Positions 44,645 through 52,965 of a DNA stretch of 64,000 nt are shown piece after piece. A model generated the notes under the pieces. That model was not told the origin of the DNA. It searched no databases and saw nothing but the letters and a program-made list of their open reading frames with translations. The stretch comes from Pseudomonas sp. PD9R. Its GTDB lineage: Bacteria; Pseudomonadota; Gammaproteobacteria; Pseudomonadales; Pseudomonadaceae. Position 1 is the stretch's first letter. Each line of letters opens with the position of its first letter. Location of the stretch: the NCBI RefSeq assembly GCF_019200975.1, contig NZ_JAHTMR010000003.1, forward strand, positions 506,630 to 570,629, given 5' to 3'. A program made the translations under genes and the position numbers.

Positions 44645-45316
44645 TTACTTGGAGAGTGACAGCGTGTGGGTCAGCCATTGCGAGAAGTCCGCCAGTTCTT
44701 CAGCGACGATCTCGTGGGCCATGTCGTAGAAGTGCGTTTCGTGGACGACGCCGATTCGATCCAGCCAGGCGTCCGCTTCCTTCGCCCAGGCCAATGGCAG
44801 GACGTTGTCTTGATGACCATGGGCGACAAACGCGCGGACGGACTTGAGCCGGTCGGTGGAGGCAATTCGCGGATCAAGTTCACGCAGCATTCGGCCGCTT
44901 AAAATAGCGAAACCGGCAACCAACTCGGGCTCGGTAAGCCCAAGGCTTGCACTCATGATGCCGCCCTGGCTGAAGCCGGCGATCACGGTCGGTAGCTTGG
45001 GCAGTGCTTCGATGAAGCGCTGCAGCAGTTGGCGGCTGGACTCCGCTTGCTCTTGATTGAAGGAAGGGCCGTTGCCGGTGAACGTCACCTGGTACCAGGC
45101 GTAGCCCTGTGGGCCAACTTGCAGCGGACCGCGCAATAGAATCACTTCCAGCTCTTGCGGCAGCGATGCGGCCAATGAGGCGAGATTCGCTTCATTTGAC
45201 CCGACACCATGCAGTAAAAGCAGGCGGCCCCTGGGCGCCGAAGTGCTGCACTCTTTGCGGAAAAACAGGCCCGTTTGCGGCTCGCGGGACGCGTCAGAAA
45301 AAATCGTGTCAGCCAT
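44645..45316 (-). CDS. Phospholipase/carboxylesterase-type alpha/beta hydrolase (MhqD-like)
   Basis: The 223-residue hydrolase has the oxyanion motif LLLLHGVGSNEANLASLA and the nucleophile elbow GFSQGGIMSASLG (Ser). The Asp and His lie in HGHQDNVLPL and AHEIVAEEL. The pattern matches small carboxylesterases of the YpfH/MhqD type. The ATG at 45316 lies 13 bp after the dioxygenase stop; an in-frame start at 45361 would overlap that gene. Together with DoxX and a DODA dioxygenase it mirrors the Bacillus mhq quinone-resistance genes. Confidence 0.87.
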   Translation of the reverse strand: MADTIFSDASREPQTGLFFRKECSTSAPRGRLLLLHGVGSNEANLASLAASLPQELEVILLRGPLQVGPQGYAWYQVTFTGNGPSFNQEQAESSRQLLQRFIEALPKLPTVIAGFSQGGIMSASLGLTEPELVAGFAILSGRMLRELDPRIASTDRLKSVRAFVAHGHQDNVLPLAWAKEADAWLDRIGVVHETHFYDMAHEIVAEELADFSQWLTHTLSLSK

Positions 45317-45329
45317 AGTCTTCAACGCC

Positions 45330-46151
45330 TTAACTGGTTTGAATGGATTCAGATCCATCATTGTCGATTGAGGTAAACAGGTAGCTGTCCATCGCCAGCA
45401 CCCCGTAGCTCACGCCACCTTCAACGACACGCGTTGCATAGTGTTCGCCGGCCGCACCGAGGGCGATGAGCAAGGGTAAAAAATGCTCATCAGTCGGGTG
45501 GGCGCGTTCTGCGGAAGGGGCGTGCTGCCTATAGTCCAGTAGCAAATCGGTGTTGCCCGCCTGTAGGTTTTGGGCTGTCCAGGCAGCAAACTCTTTCACG
45601 TAGTCAGCCCCATGGGTGGCCGCCCCCCGAAACTCATACAAGTTATGGGTCAGACTTCCGGAAGCCACGATCAACACGTTTATCTCGCGCAGTGGCGCGA
45701 GGGCTTTGCCCAATTTCCAGGCCTGGTAAGTGTCTAGGCCGGCAGGCATCGAGACCTGAACGATGGGAATGTCAGCTTCAGGTGCCAGATAAAGCAGCGG
45801 CACCCAGGCGCCGTGGTCCAGACCTCGACGGGCATCAAGCCGAGATTTCCATCCGGCATTCTGTAGCAGACCCACGATATGAGCGGCGAGGGTCGGAGCG
45901 CCCGGTGCGGGGTAGCGCAACTGATACAAGGCGTCGGGAAATCCCCCGAAATCGTGAATAGTTTCGGGGGCGGTGCTCGCTGTCACGCTGATTTCGCCGC
46001 GAGTCATCCAGTGTGGGGAAAGGATGACGATGGCATCAGGTCGCGGTAGTTCGCGACCGAGTTCGGCCAGACGTTGACCCGCCAGACCAGGCTCGATGGC
46101 AAACATCGGAGCGCCATGAGACACAAACAGCAGGGGGAACGAAGTGTTCAG
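45330..46151 (-). CDS. DODA-type extradiol ring-cleavage dioxygenase (LigB superfamily)
   Basis: The protein matches class III extradiol dioxygenases (LigB/DODA/YgiD family). The metal-binding His is in LLFVSHGAPM, with a second in SPHWMTRG and a third in RGLDHGAWVPL; HPTDEHFLPL is also conserved. The conserved N-terminal segment lies before the first ATG or GTG. A GTG at 46124 begins inside FVSHG with no ribosome binding site. The upstream CTG at 46151 has GAGGAG 8 bases before it and gives the full family N terminus, about 273 aa. I chose the CTG. It probably opens catechol-type rings or detoxifies quinols. It is divergent from LysR 46267. Confidence 0.8.
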   Translation of the reverse strand: MNTSFPLLFVSHGAPMFAIEPGLAGQRLAELGRELPRPDAIVILSPHWMTRGEISVTASTAPETIHDFGGFPDALYQLRYPAPGAPTLAAHIVGLLQNAGWKSRLDARRGLDHGAWVPLLYLAPEADIPIVQVSMPAGLDTYQAWKLGKALAPLREINVLIVASGSLTHNLYEFRGAATHGADYVKEFAAWTAQNLQAGNTDLLLDYRQHAPSAERAHPTDEHFLPLLIALGAAGEHYATRVVEGGVSYGVLAMDSYLFTSIDNDGSESIQTS

Positions 46152-46266
46152 GGTGAATGCTCCTCAAATGGTTTGATGGTGCGTTTCGATGAGCCCAGTT
46201 TATAGATTGAGTTGCTGAGATAAATAAGGCCAAATGCGACTAACCGTTCCACTTATCGAGACAATC

Positions 46267-47166
46267 ATGGACAGAGCATTGGAGATGCAGGTCTTCTGCA
46301 CCGTCGTCGACAAAGGCAGTTTTGTCGGGGCGGCCGAACCCCTGGACATGTCGAAGGCGGCCATCTCACGCTACGTGAGCGGTCTTGAAGGGCGACTCGG
46401 TGCGCGGCTTCTGCACCGCACGACCCGCCGGCTTTCATTGACGGAGGAGGGGCGTCAGTTTTATCACCAGGCGCGTGAAGTCCTGGCACTGATGGATCAG
46501 GCCGAGGAGGCCGTATCGTCCACCGCACCGGAACCCAGTGGCGTTTTGAGGGTGAATGCACCGGTCAGCTTCGGTGTGCTGCACTTGGCGCCGTTGTGGG
46601 GGGACTTCATGAGGGCTTACCCCAACGTCGAGCTGGACATCAATCTGAACGACCGACTGGTGGATCTTGTAGAGGAGGGCTTCGATGCCGCCGTTCGTAT
46701 TGCTCGCATGGAAAGCTCTTCCCTGATAGGGCGTCGATTGGCAGGCACCCGGATGTGCCTGTGCGCTTCACCTGACTATCTGGCGAACCATGCTCAAGTG
46801 CGCACGCTGGCAGACTTGGCCGAGCACGGAGTGATTGCATATACCAACTTCGCCAGCGGCAATGAATGGCAGTTCATGGGCCCTGACGGCAGCGAAAGTG
46901 TGCGCACCCGCTCGATTGTTCGCTGCAACAACGGCGATACCTGTCGCAGTATCGCCTTGGCGGGGGGCGGCATTGCCTTGCAGCCCAGTTTCATGGTGGC
47001 CGAGGATTTGCGGACGGGGGACCTGATTGAGATCCTGCCCGAGTACCAGTCTGTCGAACTGGGTATCTACGTGGTGTATCCCACCCGCAAGCACCTGGCG
47101 ACCAAGGTCCGTGTACTGATCAATTTTCTGGCGGAGCGATTTGCCCATCCTAAATGGGAACAGTAG
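46267..47166 (+). CDS. LysR-family transcriptional regulator
   Basis: The 299-residue protein has an HTH (FVGAAEPLDMSKAAISRYVSGLEGRL, about 19-44) and an effector domain starting at PSGVLRVNAPVSFGVLHLAP. It is divergent from the DODA-esterase-DoxX operon and most likely regulates it. The ATG at 46267 was chosen as the usual LysR start, 11 codons into the open frame. It may be induced by quinones or catechols, by analogy. Confidence 0.9.
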   Translation: MDRALEMQVFCTVVDKGSFVGAAEPLDMSKAAISRYVSGLEGRLGARLLHRTTRRLSLTEEGRQFYHQAREVLALMDQAEEAVSSTAPEPSGVLRVNAPVSFGVLHLAPLWGDFMRAYPNVELDINLNDRLVDLVEEGFDAAVRIARMESSSLIGRRLAGTRMCLCASPDYLANHAQVRTLADLAEHGVIAYTNFASGNEWQFMGPDGSESVRTRSIVRCNNGDTCRSIALAGGGIALQPSFMVAEDLRTGDLIEILPEYQSVELGIYVVYPTRKHLATKVRVLINFLAERFAHPKWEQ

Positions 47167-47189
47167 ATGCGATTTCTCCGGACAGGGGG

Positions 47190-48143
47190 TCACCGCTTAT
47201 CCAGAAAGCCTCGCAGATCGGTCGCGAACTTTTCCGGATTCTTCAATGCCAGGAAGTGATCGCCCTGTTCCGCCTTGGTGTACACATGCAGTGCAGATCC
47301 CGCGATGACCGAATTCATCCAGCGTTGGCTGTCCAGCCAGTCGCTGTATTCGCCGGTGAAAATGGCGGTTGGAACATCAATCTTTGTCTGGATGACATCC
47401 CGCCAATCGTTGGTGACGTGATCGAACAGCACGCGCTCCATAAACGCCATGTCATCCTTCACAACGGCCTGAGCCAGGCTGATGGCGTTGTGGAACCAGG
47501 GTGAGTCCAGGGCAATGGCCCGTTCCAGCACCCGAGTCGCGCTGATCAGTTGGTTGGTGGGCGTTCCCTTGGCGTAGGACGCAATCATGCGCTCTGGCGA
47601 GGTGGTAAACGCCCCGGCTTGCAGTCGCTCCAGTTCAGTCCAGTCTTCATGACAATAAACCGAGGGCGCCTGGTCAATGATGCTCAACGTGCGCATGCCT
47701 TGTGTACCGAACAGGTCGACATACGCCCACAGGATCGACGCGCCCATCGACCAACCGCAGTAATCGGCTTGGGACACGCCCAAGTGATCTGCAAACTGTT
47801 TCACGTCCATGGCATATCGGGAAATCCGATTGCCAAAGGCGACCTTTTCGGAGAGTCCCTGGTTTCTGACATCCAGTACGTACACGTGATAATGCTGGCT
47901 GAGGATGTGCATGAGGTGGAAATACAACGCGCCGTTGGCTGACCATCCAGGGATGAAAATCAGCGGCGTGCCCGCACCGGCTTCCCAATAGGCGAGGTTG
48001 ACCCCGTCGCTGCTGACAAAGCTGTTGAGTTGCAGGCCTTCGAAGTCAGAAGCCCGAACAGGTTGACCTGGGATTTCATGGGGAAAGTGAAAGTCCTCGC
48101 CGAGCAGCGAGAGAAGTGATTGATTGTTCAGTGGATATTTCAA
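47190..48143 (-). CDS. Alpha/beta hydrolase
   Basis: The 317-residue hydrolase has the oxyanion-hole motif IFIPGWSANGALY and the nucleophile elbow GWSMGASILWAY (Ser in G-W-S-M-G). The catalytic Asp lies near TGEYSDWLDSQR and the His in EQGDHFLALK. Its N-terminal 50 residues precede the canonical fold. It may be an epoxide hydrolase, haloperoxidase or lactonase-like enzyme; the sequence does not decide. It is followed on the same strand, with a gap, by no further gene and is preceded by the MFS pump. Confidence 0.87.
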   Translation of the reverse strand: MKYPLNNQSLLSLLGEDFHFPHEIPGQPVRASDFEGLQLNSFVSSDGVNLAYWEAGAGTPLIFIPGWSANGALYFHLMHILSQHYHVYVLDVRNQGLSEKVAFGNRISRYAMDVKQFADHLGVSQADYCGWSMGASILWAYVDLFGTQGMRTLSIIDQAPSVYCHEDWTELERLQAGAFTTSPERMIASYAKGTPTNQLISATRVLERAIALDSPWFHNAISLAQAVVKDDMAFMERVLFDHVTNDWRDVIQTKIDVPTAIFTGEYSDWLDSQRWMNSVIAGSALHVYTKAEQGDHFLALKNPEKFATDLRGFLDKR

Positions 48144-48182
48144 AGTGCAATCCCATCCAGTTGAAGAAACGGCGCAGTTGAT

Positions 48183-49586
48183 TCAGGGCGCATCGGGGCG
48201 ACTCTCATCCACACCGGCATATCGACGCCGAGCGGAGGCTGCGAAGAGATTTACGGCGATGCAAATTGCCAGGACCAACGCTGAAAACAGCATCGCGTGG
48301 GATAGCCCGGCGGAAAAAGCGACCTTATCCGTATGAGCGATCATCGTGCCGAATACAGCGACGCCAATCACACCGCCCAGTTGCCTGGCGGAGGCCATCA
48401 AGCCGGAGGCGATGCCCGCGTCATGCTGTGTGACCGAGGACAGCATCGAGTTGGTAATGAACGGTACTGACATGGCGCTGCCAATACCTACCAGCATCAG
48501 CGCACCATTGAGCAACCACAGCGAGCTATTGGAAGTGGTTTGCGACAGCGCGATGAATCCGACGATCTGAACCGTGAAACCCGTCGTGATAATACGAGTG
48601 GCACTGAACCGCCTGGCGAACCTTGACGAGAGCATCGTAGAAAGTGTCAGCACCGCCGTCAGCGGGATAAACGACAACCCCGTTTTCAATGCGTCGTAGT
48701 GCAGGAAGGCTTGAAAGTAAATGCTGAAAACGAAGACCGTTCCATAAAACGTCAGATTGATCGCAGCGCCTGCGAGCGCCATGCTCCCCAACACTTGGTT
48801 TTTTGCCAGGTGAGCGGGCAGCATCGGATGTTTTACCCGACGCTCGATCAGAACAAATGCCACCGAAGAGATCGCGGCGATGGCCATCGCGGAGAGCGTT
48901 TCGCTTGCCCAACCTTTGGCACTGAATTCGGTCAAGCCATAGGTCAGTGATGCCAGGCAAATCGCAATACTGATTTGCCCTTGAATATCGACGTGCTTAT
49001 CAACCCGAGGGGAGGCGGGGGCATAGTGCAGAATCAACCCGATAGCCAACAGGCCGATCGGAATATTCAGCAGAAATACGCTTCGCCAGCCGAAGTACTC
49101 GATCATCAAACCGCCGATCACGGGACCGGCAGCCAATGCGATACCCCCACAGGCACCCCAGAGCGCAACAGCGGCACGACGCGCATCGGGGTCATGAAAT
49201 GACACGCGAATCAGGGTTAGTGATGTCGGTATCAGGAAGGCCGCGCCGATACCCTGCACGATGCGCATAGTGATCAGCATCGTCATGCTGCCTGCGAGAC
49301 CACATCCAATGGAGGCGAGGGTAAAGAGAGCGAAGCCCCCTGCAAAGACGGACTTTGCCCCCCACTTGTCGCCCCATGCACCACCCAGGATAAGCAAGGC
49401 AGAAAAAGGCAACGCGTAGCTGTTGATGACCCACTGCAGGCCGGTGAGGTCGGTGCCAAACGCGCTCTTGAGGGCGCCCAGGCCGACGTTGACGACGCTG
49501 ACGTCGAGTTGAACGACAAGGAATCCCAAACAGGCGGCGATCAAAATCGCGCGTAGCGAGACGGGTGATATGGGGTGTGCGGTCAC
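48183..49586 (-). CDS. MFS drug:H+ antiporter, DHA2 (14-TM) family
   Basis: The 467-residue protein is a DHA2/EmrB-QacA type exporter. It has FLVVQLDVSVVNVGLGALKSAFGTDLTGLQWVINSYALPFSALLILGGAWGDKWGAK in the first helices (written in part: QLDVSVVNVGLGAL and LQWVINSYALPFSALL) and the motif GIGAAFLIPTSLTL in helix 5. The start is uncertain: a GTG at 49586 gives the usual N terminus, while a start at 49673 would add 29 residues without a helix. The gene lies 91 bp after the nitroreductase stop. It probably exports toxic aromatic or quinone compounds. Confidence 0.87.
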   Translation of the reverse strand: MTAHPISPVSLRAILIAACLGFLVVQLDVSVVNVGLGALKSAFGTDLTGLQWVINSYALPFSALLILGGAWGDKWGAKSVFAGGFALFTLASIGCGLAGSMTMLITMRIVQGIGAAFLIPTSLTLIRVSFHDPDARRAAVALWGACGGIALAAGPVIGGLMIEYFGWRSVFLLNIPIGLLAIGLILHYAPASPRVDKHVDIQGQISIAICLASLTYGLTEFSAKGWASETLSAMAIAAISSVAFVLIERRVKHPMLPAHLAKNQVLGSMALAGAAINLTFYGTVFVFSIYFQAFLHYDALKTGLSFIPLTAVLTLSTMLSSRFARRFSATRIITTGFTVQIVGFIALSQTTSNSSLWLLNGALMLVGIGSAMSVPFITNSMLSSVTQHDAGIASGLMASARQLGGVIGVAVFGTMIAHTDKVAFSAGLSHAMLFSALVLAICIAVNLFAASARRRYAGVDESRPDAP

Positions 49587-49676
49587 TGGTTTACAGTCCA
49601 GGCATGTTGTGGTCGTGTGTTGCTCAGCAACGGCCAGCAAAGCCAGGTAGTGCCTGGCGCTCGCTGGCAGCACTAC

Positions 49677-50291
49677 TTATACGAATTGCAAAACGTCGTT
49701 AACAGCTTTCCGGGGCTTTTGCGGCCAGTTGGCCGTGCCAGGGTAGCCCACGGTGATCAACATCACCGGGATCTCCGTCGCGGACAAACCGAACGCTTGC
49801 GCCACTGCCGACGGGTCGAACCCGATCATGGGGGTCGAAACAAGGCCTTGCCCTTTGGCGGCGAGCATCAGGGTCATGGCCGCCAGCGAACCTGAACGGA
49901 TAGCTTCGTCGCGTTGTAACTGCGGGTTTTGCTGATACATGCCTAGGGCGGCTCCCAGCCACATATCATAGATCGCCTGGTCAATGATGCCGGCATCCAG
50001 TGTCGGTTTCAGGGCTGAAGGCAGGGTTTCATGGGGATTGAGAGTGCCACAGACAATAAAGGTCACGGCGGCATCCATGACTTTCTGTTGACCGTAGGCC
50101 AATGGCAGCAATCGTGCCTTGGCTTCACTGCTGCGAACGGCCAGGAACTTCCAGTTTTGCAGGTTGAAGGCGGAGGGGGCGTGCGTAGCCAGATCGATCA
50201 GGTCGGTGACCTGTTGGTCCGTCAACTCGCGTTCAGTGTCATAACTGTTGGCGGAAATTCGCGACTTAATAACTTCAGCAATAGCAGACAT
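49677..50291 (-). CDS. Nitroreductase family protein (FMN)
   Basis: The 204-residue protein has the nitroreductase signatures IKSRISANSYDTERELTDQQ, ATHAPSAFNLQNWKFLAV and GLVSTPMIGFDPSAVAQAFG. It is close in type to MhqN of Bacillus and to NAD(P)H quinone or nitroaromatic reductases. It lies 69 bp after the ABM gene on the same strand, in a detoxification-like group. It would reduce quinones or nitro compounds in the cytoplasm with FMN. Confidence 0.88.
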   Translation of the reverse strand: MSAIAEVIKSRISANSYDTERELTDQQVTDLIDLATHAPSAFNLQNWKFLAVRSSEAKARLLPLAYGQQKVMDAAVTFIVCGTLNPHETLPSALKPTLDAGIIDQAIYDMWLGAALGMYQQNPQLQRDEAIRSGSLAAMTLMLAAKGQGLVSTPMIGFDPSAVAQAFGLSATEIPVMLITVGYPGTANWPQKPRKAVNDVLQFV

Positions 50292-50360
50292 GGTGATCTC
50301 TGTACGGGAAAGGGGAAGTGCGCAGACCCTGTTTGTCGTGAGCCTGCGCAGTCAATGAAC

Positions 50361-50714
50361 TTAGCGACTGAAGCCGTCGAAAGGAGTCATGTAGACCGCG
50401 CCGAACGGATCCAGGCGTTTGCGGATTTCTGCATCTGGGATGCCATAGACCACCAGACTGGTGACGGTGCACAGCTCAAGGAAACGCTTGCCGAACGGTG
50501 CAAAGGTGGTGTCTACGTGACTGACAACGGCATCGGCGTTGTAGCGTTCAAGGATGTGAACGGTGCTGTTGTCTTCGTTGACGCTGTATTCGTAAACCAG
50601 CGTACCGGGCTCGGTGCGGGTGGCTGCCACGATGTTCGAAATCAGCGCCTTGAACTCTCCAAACGCTTCGGGTTTTACAGCGAGGGAGAACAGGCAGGAG
50701 ATATATGGGTGCAT
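50361..50714 (-). CDS. Antibiotic biosynthesis monooxygenase (ABM) domain protein
   Basis: The 117-residue protein has the ABM dimeric ferredoxin-like fold. PYISCLFSLAVKPEAFGEFK starts it and AATRTEPGTLVYEYSVNEDN is the conserved core (the EPGTL motif). Members are cofactor-free monooxygenases of quinols, such as YgiN, or heme-degrading enzymes. The ATG at 50714 was chosen by homology; the open frame continues upstream through a region with no family character. It fits a quinol-cycling role in this group. Confidence 0.85.
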   Translation of the reverse strand: MHPYISCLFSLAVKPEAFGEFKALISNIVAATRTEPGTLVYEYSVNEDNSTVHILERYNADAVVSHVDTTFAPFGKRFLELCTVTSLVVYGIPDAEIRKRLDPFGAVYMTPFDGFSR

Positions 50715-50799
50715 GAGTAGCCCTTGCGTCAGAGGCTTCATGAAAAGCCTGTTGAGGATGCATCGCTGGTCAAGCCGATGCATTCGGTGCTGATGGGGG

Positions 50800-50997
50800 T
50801 CAGGATTTCTTGGGCGCGTCCCCGAACAGTTTGCCGGCGCCAGCCCAATCCGAGGCGGCGACGTCCTCGAAAATGACGTAGATGTAATTGGCATCTGTAC
50901 CGGTGTGTTTAACGATGCTTTCGGTGATGTCGGCGGCAACAGCGGCTTTTTGCGCGTGTTCTTTACCTTCAAACCAGCTCACTCGTACGACGGGCAT
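50800..50997 (-). CDS. 4-oxalocrotonate tautomerase family protein
   Basis: The 65-residue protein begins MPVVRVSWFEGK; after Met removal, Pro1 is the catalytic base of the tautomerase superfamily. The remainder (AADITESIVKHTGTDANYIYVIFEDV) follows the 4-OT fold. It is the first gene of the tautomerase-ABM-nitroreductase-MFS run and is divergent from LysR 51161. It may tautomerise ring-cleavage or quinone-derived products. Confidence 0.88.
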   Translation of the reverse strand: MPVVRVSWFEGKEHAQKAAVAADITESIVKHTGTDANYIYVIFEDVAASDWAGAGKLFGDAPKKS

Positions 50998-51160
50998 GAT
51001 GATGTCCTTTTGGGCGTTGATCGGGAGAGGAGTGCACGACGTACGATCACGATCTGCACTGCTGTATTTCTGGAATCTATTCTACTGGCGAACATACTGG
51101 CGATAAACGGCCAAAAACTATAATGTGGGTAGACTAACACTCTACAATTGGCGAGCAGAT

Positions 51161-52063
51161 ATGGTCCCTATCGATTCGTTTCAAGGCGTCATCACGTTCG
51201 TCGTGGCTGCCCGCTCGACGAGCTTCACTGAGGCTGCCGAGCGCCTTGGCCTGTCGAAATCTGCCGTGGGAAAAGCCATTGCGCGCCTGGAAGAACGCTT
51301 GGGCACACAGTTGTTCCATCGCACAACGCGTCGCATTTCCCTGACCGCGGATGGTGAGGCCTATTTCGTGGCGTGCTCTACCGCCCTCGAAGAAATGGGT
51401 GCCGCAGAGAGCGGGTTGGGGCCCGGTGGTGGTGAACCGTCCGGACGTCTGCGAGTCGACATTCCTGTGGCATTCGGGCGCCGGGTCGTGGCCCCATTGC
51501 TGTTTGAGATCGCCAAAAAATACCCGGCCTTGCAACTGAACCTGACGTTCTCCGACCACTTGGTTGATCCCTTCGAGGAGGGCATCGATTTGCTGGTCCG
51601 CTTCGGAGAACTGCAAGACACCAGCGGTCTGGTGGCGCGGCGGCTGACCCGACAACGCTGGGCCATTTGTGCCGCCCCCGACTATCTGACGCGCTTTGGC
51701 ATTCCGCAGACCCTGGAAGACTTGAGTCAGCACCGTTGCATTGTCGGGCATCGACGCGGCCAGCCGCTGTCATGGCGGGTCATGCAGGCGGGGCAGACCG
51801 TACGATACGCACCACCGTCGACCCACCAGATTGGCGACGGGGAAGCCATGATTCTCGCGGCGGTCGCCGGCACAGGCTTGTGCCAGATGCCACGTAGCCT
51901 GTTCCAGGACGATATCCAGGCGGGCAGGTTGGTGGAGGTTTTGCAAGTGTATGAACCAGAAGCTGTCGATGTGCATGCCGTGTGGCCAAAGGTGTCTCAC
52001 CTAAGGCCGAAGGTCAGGTATGTGGTCGATGAGCTGGTCAAGCTATGTGCGCATTTGCAGTGA
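51161..52063 (+). CDS. LysR-family transcriptional regulator
   Basis: The 300-residue protein has an HTH (FTEAAERLGLSKSAVGKAIARLEERL, about 20-45) and an effector domain beginning PSGRLRVDIPVAFGRRVVAP. It is divergent from the tautomerase-ABM-nitroreductase-MFS genes (163-bp gap) and is their probable regulator. The ATG at 51161 fits the LysR start; an in-frame ATG at 51125 would add 12 residues. The divergent gap has the near-repeat CTGGCGAACATACTGGCGAT. Confidence 0.9.
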   Translation: MVPIDSFQGVITFVVAARSTSFTEAAERLGLSKSAVGKAIARLEERLGTQLFHRTTRRISLTADGEAYFVACSTALEEMGAAESGLGPGGGEPSGRLRVDIPVAFGRRVVAPLLFEIAKKYPALQLNLTFSDHLVDPFEEGIDLLVRFGELQDTSGLVARRLTRQRWAICAAPDYLTRFGIPQTLEDLSQHRCIVGHRRGQPLSWRVMQAGQTVRYAPPSTHQIGDGEAMILAAVAGTGLCQMPRSLFQDDIQAGRLVEVLQVYEPEAVDVHAVWPKVSHLRPKVRYVVDELVKLCAHLQ

Positions 52064-52134
52064 TGTAAACGGCTTCCGGGCGGGGTTTATCGCTGGATGA
52101 CTCATCGCCACAGGGGTCGTAAATGTGACTCGGA

Positions 52135-52812
52135 CTACTTACCACGCTGCGTACTGACAATGCCATGTTCCAGCATCGTTGCCAGCAATACGTCAGTCTT
52201 GTTGCGCAAGTGATCTTCCATCAGCGCACGCAGCTTCTTGCCATCGCCTTTCTTCAGATACGCCAACATCTGTTCATGCTCGGTCACCGCCTGCATCCAT
52301 CGTCCGGGTGTCGGGTTCAAGCGGCGGCGCACGTGGCGCAGACGTGCATTGAGGTTGCCGAACATTTCGCTCAGGACCTTGTTGTCGGCAATGCGCAGGA
52401 TCTCCAGGTGGATCTTCTGGTTGAGATCGAAATAGCTGGCCAGATCCGCCTGTTCATGGGAAAGCCGCATGGCCGCTTGCAAGAATTCCAGGTGGGCAAT
52501 GTCGCTCGCCGAAATTTTCTGGCAGGCCTGCTCGCCGGAAAGGCCTTCCAGCGCCGCCAGCAAGGTGAGCATGTTGGCAGCTTCATCCAGCGACAGACTG
52601 GCGACCCGAGCCCTTCGCGTCGCAGAAATTTCCACCAGGCCTTCGCGGGCAAGCATTTTGATTGCTTCGCGCAGGGGCGTGCGGGAAACCTCCAGTTCCT
52701 CGCAGATCGCGCGCTCCGACAGGGGCGCCCCCGGCTGCAACTCACCGCTGATGATTTTCTCGCGCAGGGCCAGGTAGGCGGTTTCGTTGATCTGTGGCTT
52801 GAACTCGGCCAT
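52135..52812 (-). CDS. GntR-family regulator, FCD/FadR subfamily
   Basis: The 225-residue protein has an N-terminal GntR winged HTH (AYLALREKIISGELQPGAPLSERAICEELEVSRTPLREAIKMLAREGLV region, residues about 10-70; key stretch LEVSRTPLREAIKMLA) and an FCD effector domain. Metal ligands are probably in EILRIADNKVLSEM and the AVTEHEQMLAYL His. It is divergent from the crotonase gene. The gap contains three TTGGTATCCC-type sites, including one at its own start, implying autoregulation. The effector is probably the acid or CoA ester handled by the adjacent genes. Confidence 0.92.
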   Translation of the reverse strand: MAEFKPQINETAYLALREKIISGELQPGAPLSERAICEELEVSRTPLREAIKMLAREGLVEISATRRARVASLSLDEAANMLTLLAALEGLSGEQACQKISASDIAHLEFLQAAMRLSHEQADLASYFDLNQKIHLEILRIADNKVLSEMFGNLNARLRHVRRRLNPTPGRWMQAVTEHEQMLAYLKKGDGKKLRALMEDHLRNKTDVLLATMLEHGIVSTQRGK

Positions 52813-52828
52813 CGGGTCACTCTCTGTC

Positions 52829-52843
52829 TTTGGTATCCCGAAT
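52829..52843. promoter_or_regulatory. GntR-type half site next to the regulator start
   Basis: TTTGGTATCCCGAAT repeats the core of the large palindrome at 52899-52943 (TTGGTATCCCAAA on one strand). It lies 17 bp upstream of the GntR start codon, so it would block the regulator's own translation start region when bound. Confidence 0.68.
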
Positions 52844-52898
52844 CTTAACCGGACAGACCAACGGCGTCATAAAGATCTTGCGTAAATTTCTGTCGTGA

Positions 52899-52943
52899 TT
52901 ATATTTGGGATACCAATTTATGAAATTGGCATCCCAAATATAA
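52899..52943. promoter_or_regulatory. 45-bp palindromic GntR operator before the crotonase gene
   Basis: The arms TTATATTTGGGATACC... (21 bases, 52899-52919) and the complementary 52923-52943 pair at 20 of 21 positions around ATG. The inner core is TTGGGATACCAA. It is 22 bp before the crotonase start, so it overlaps the expected promoter. The FCD GntR regulator divergent from it is the obvious ligand. Confidence 0.82.
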
Positions 52944-52965
52944 GAATTTACCTAAAGGTGTCTGC

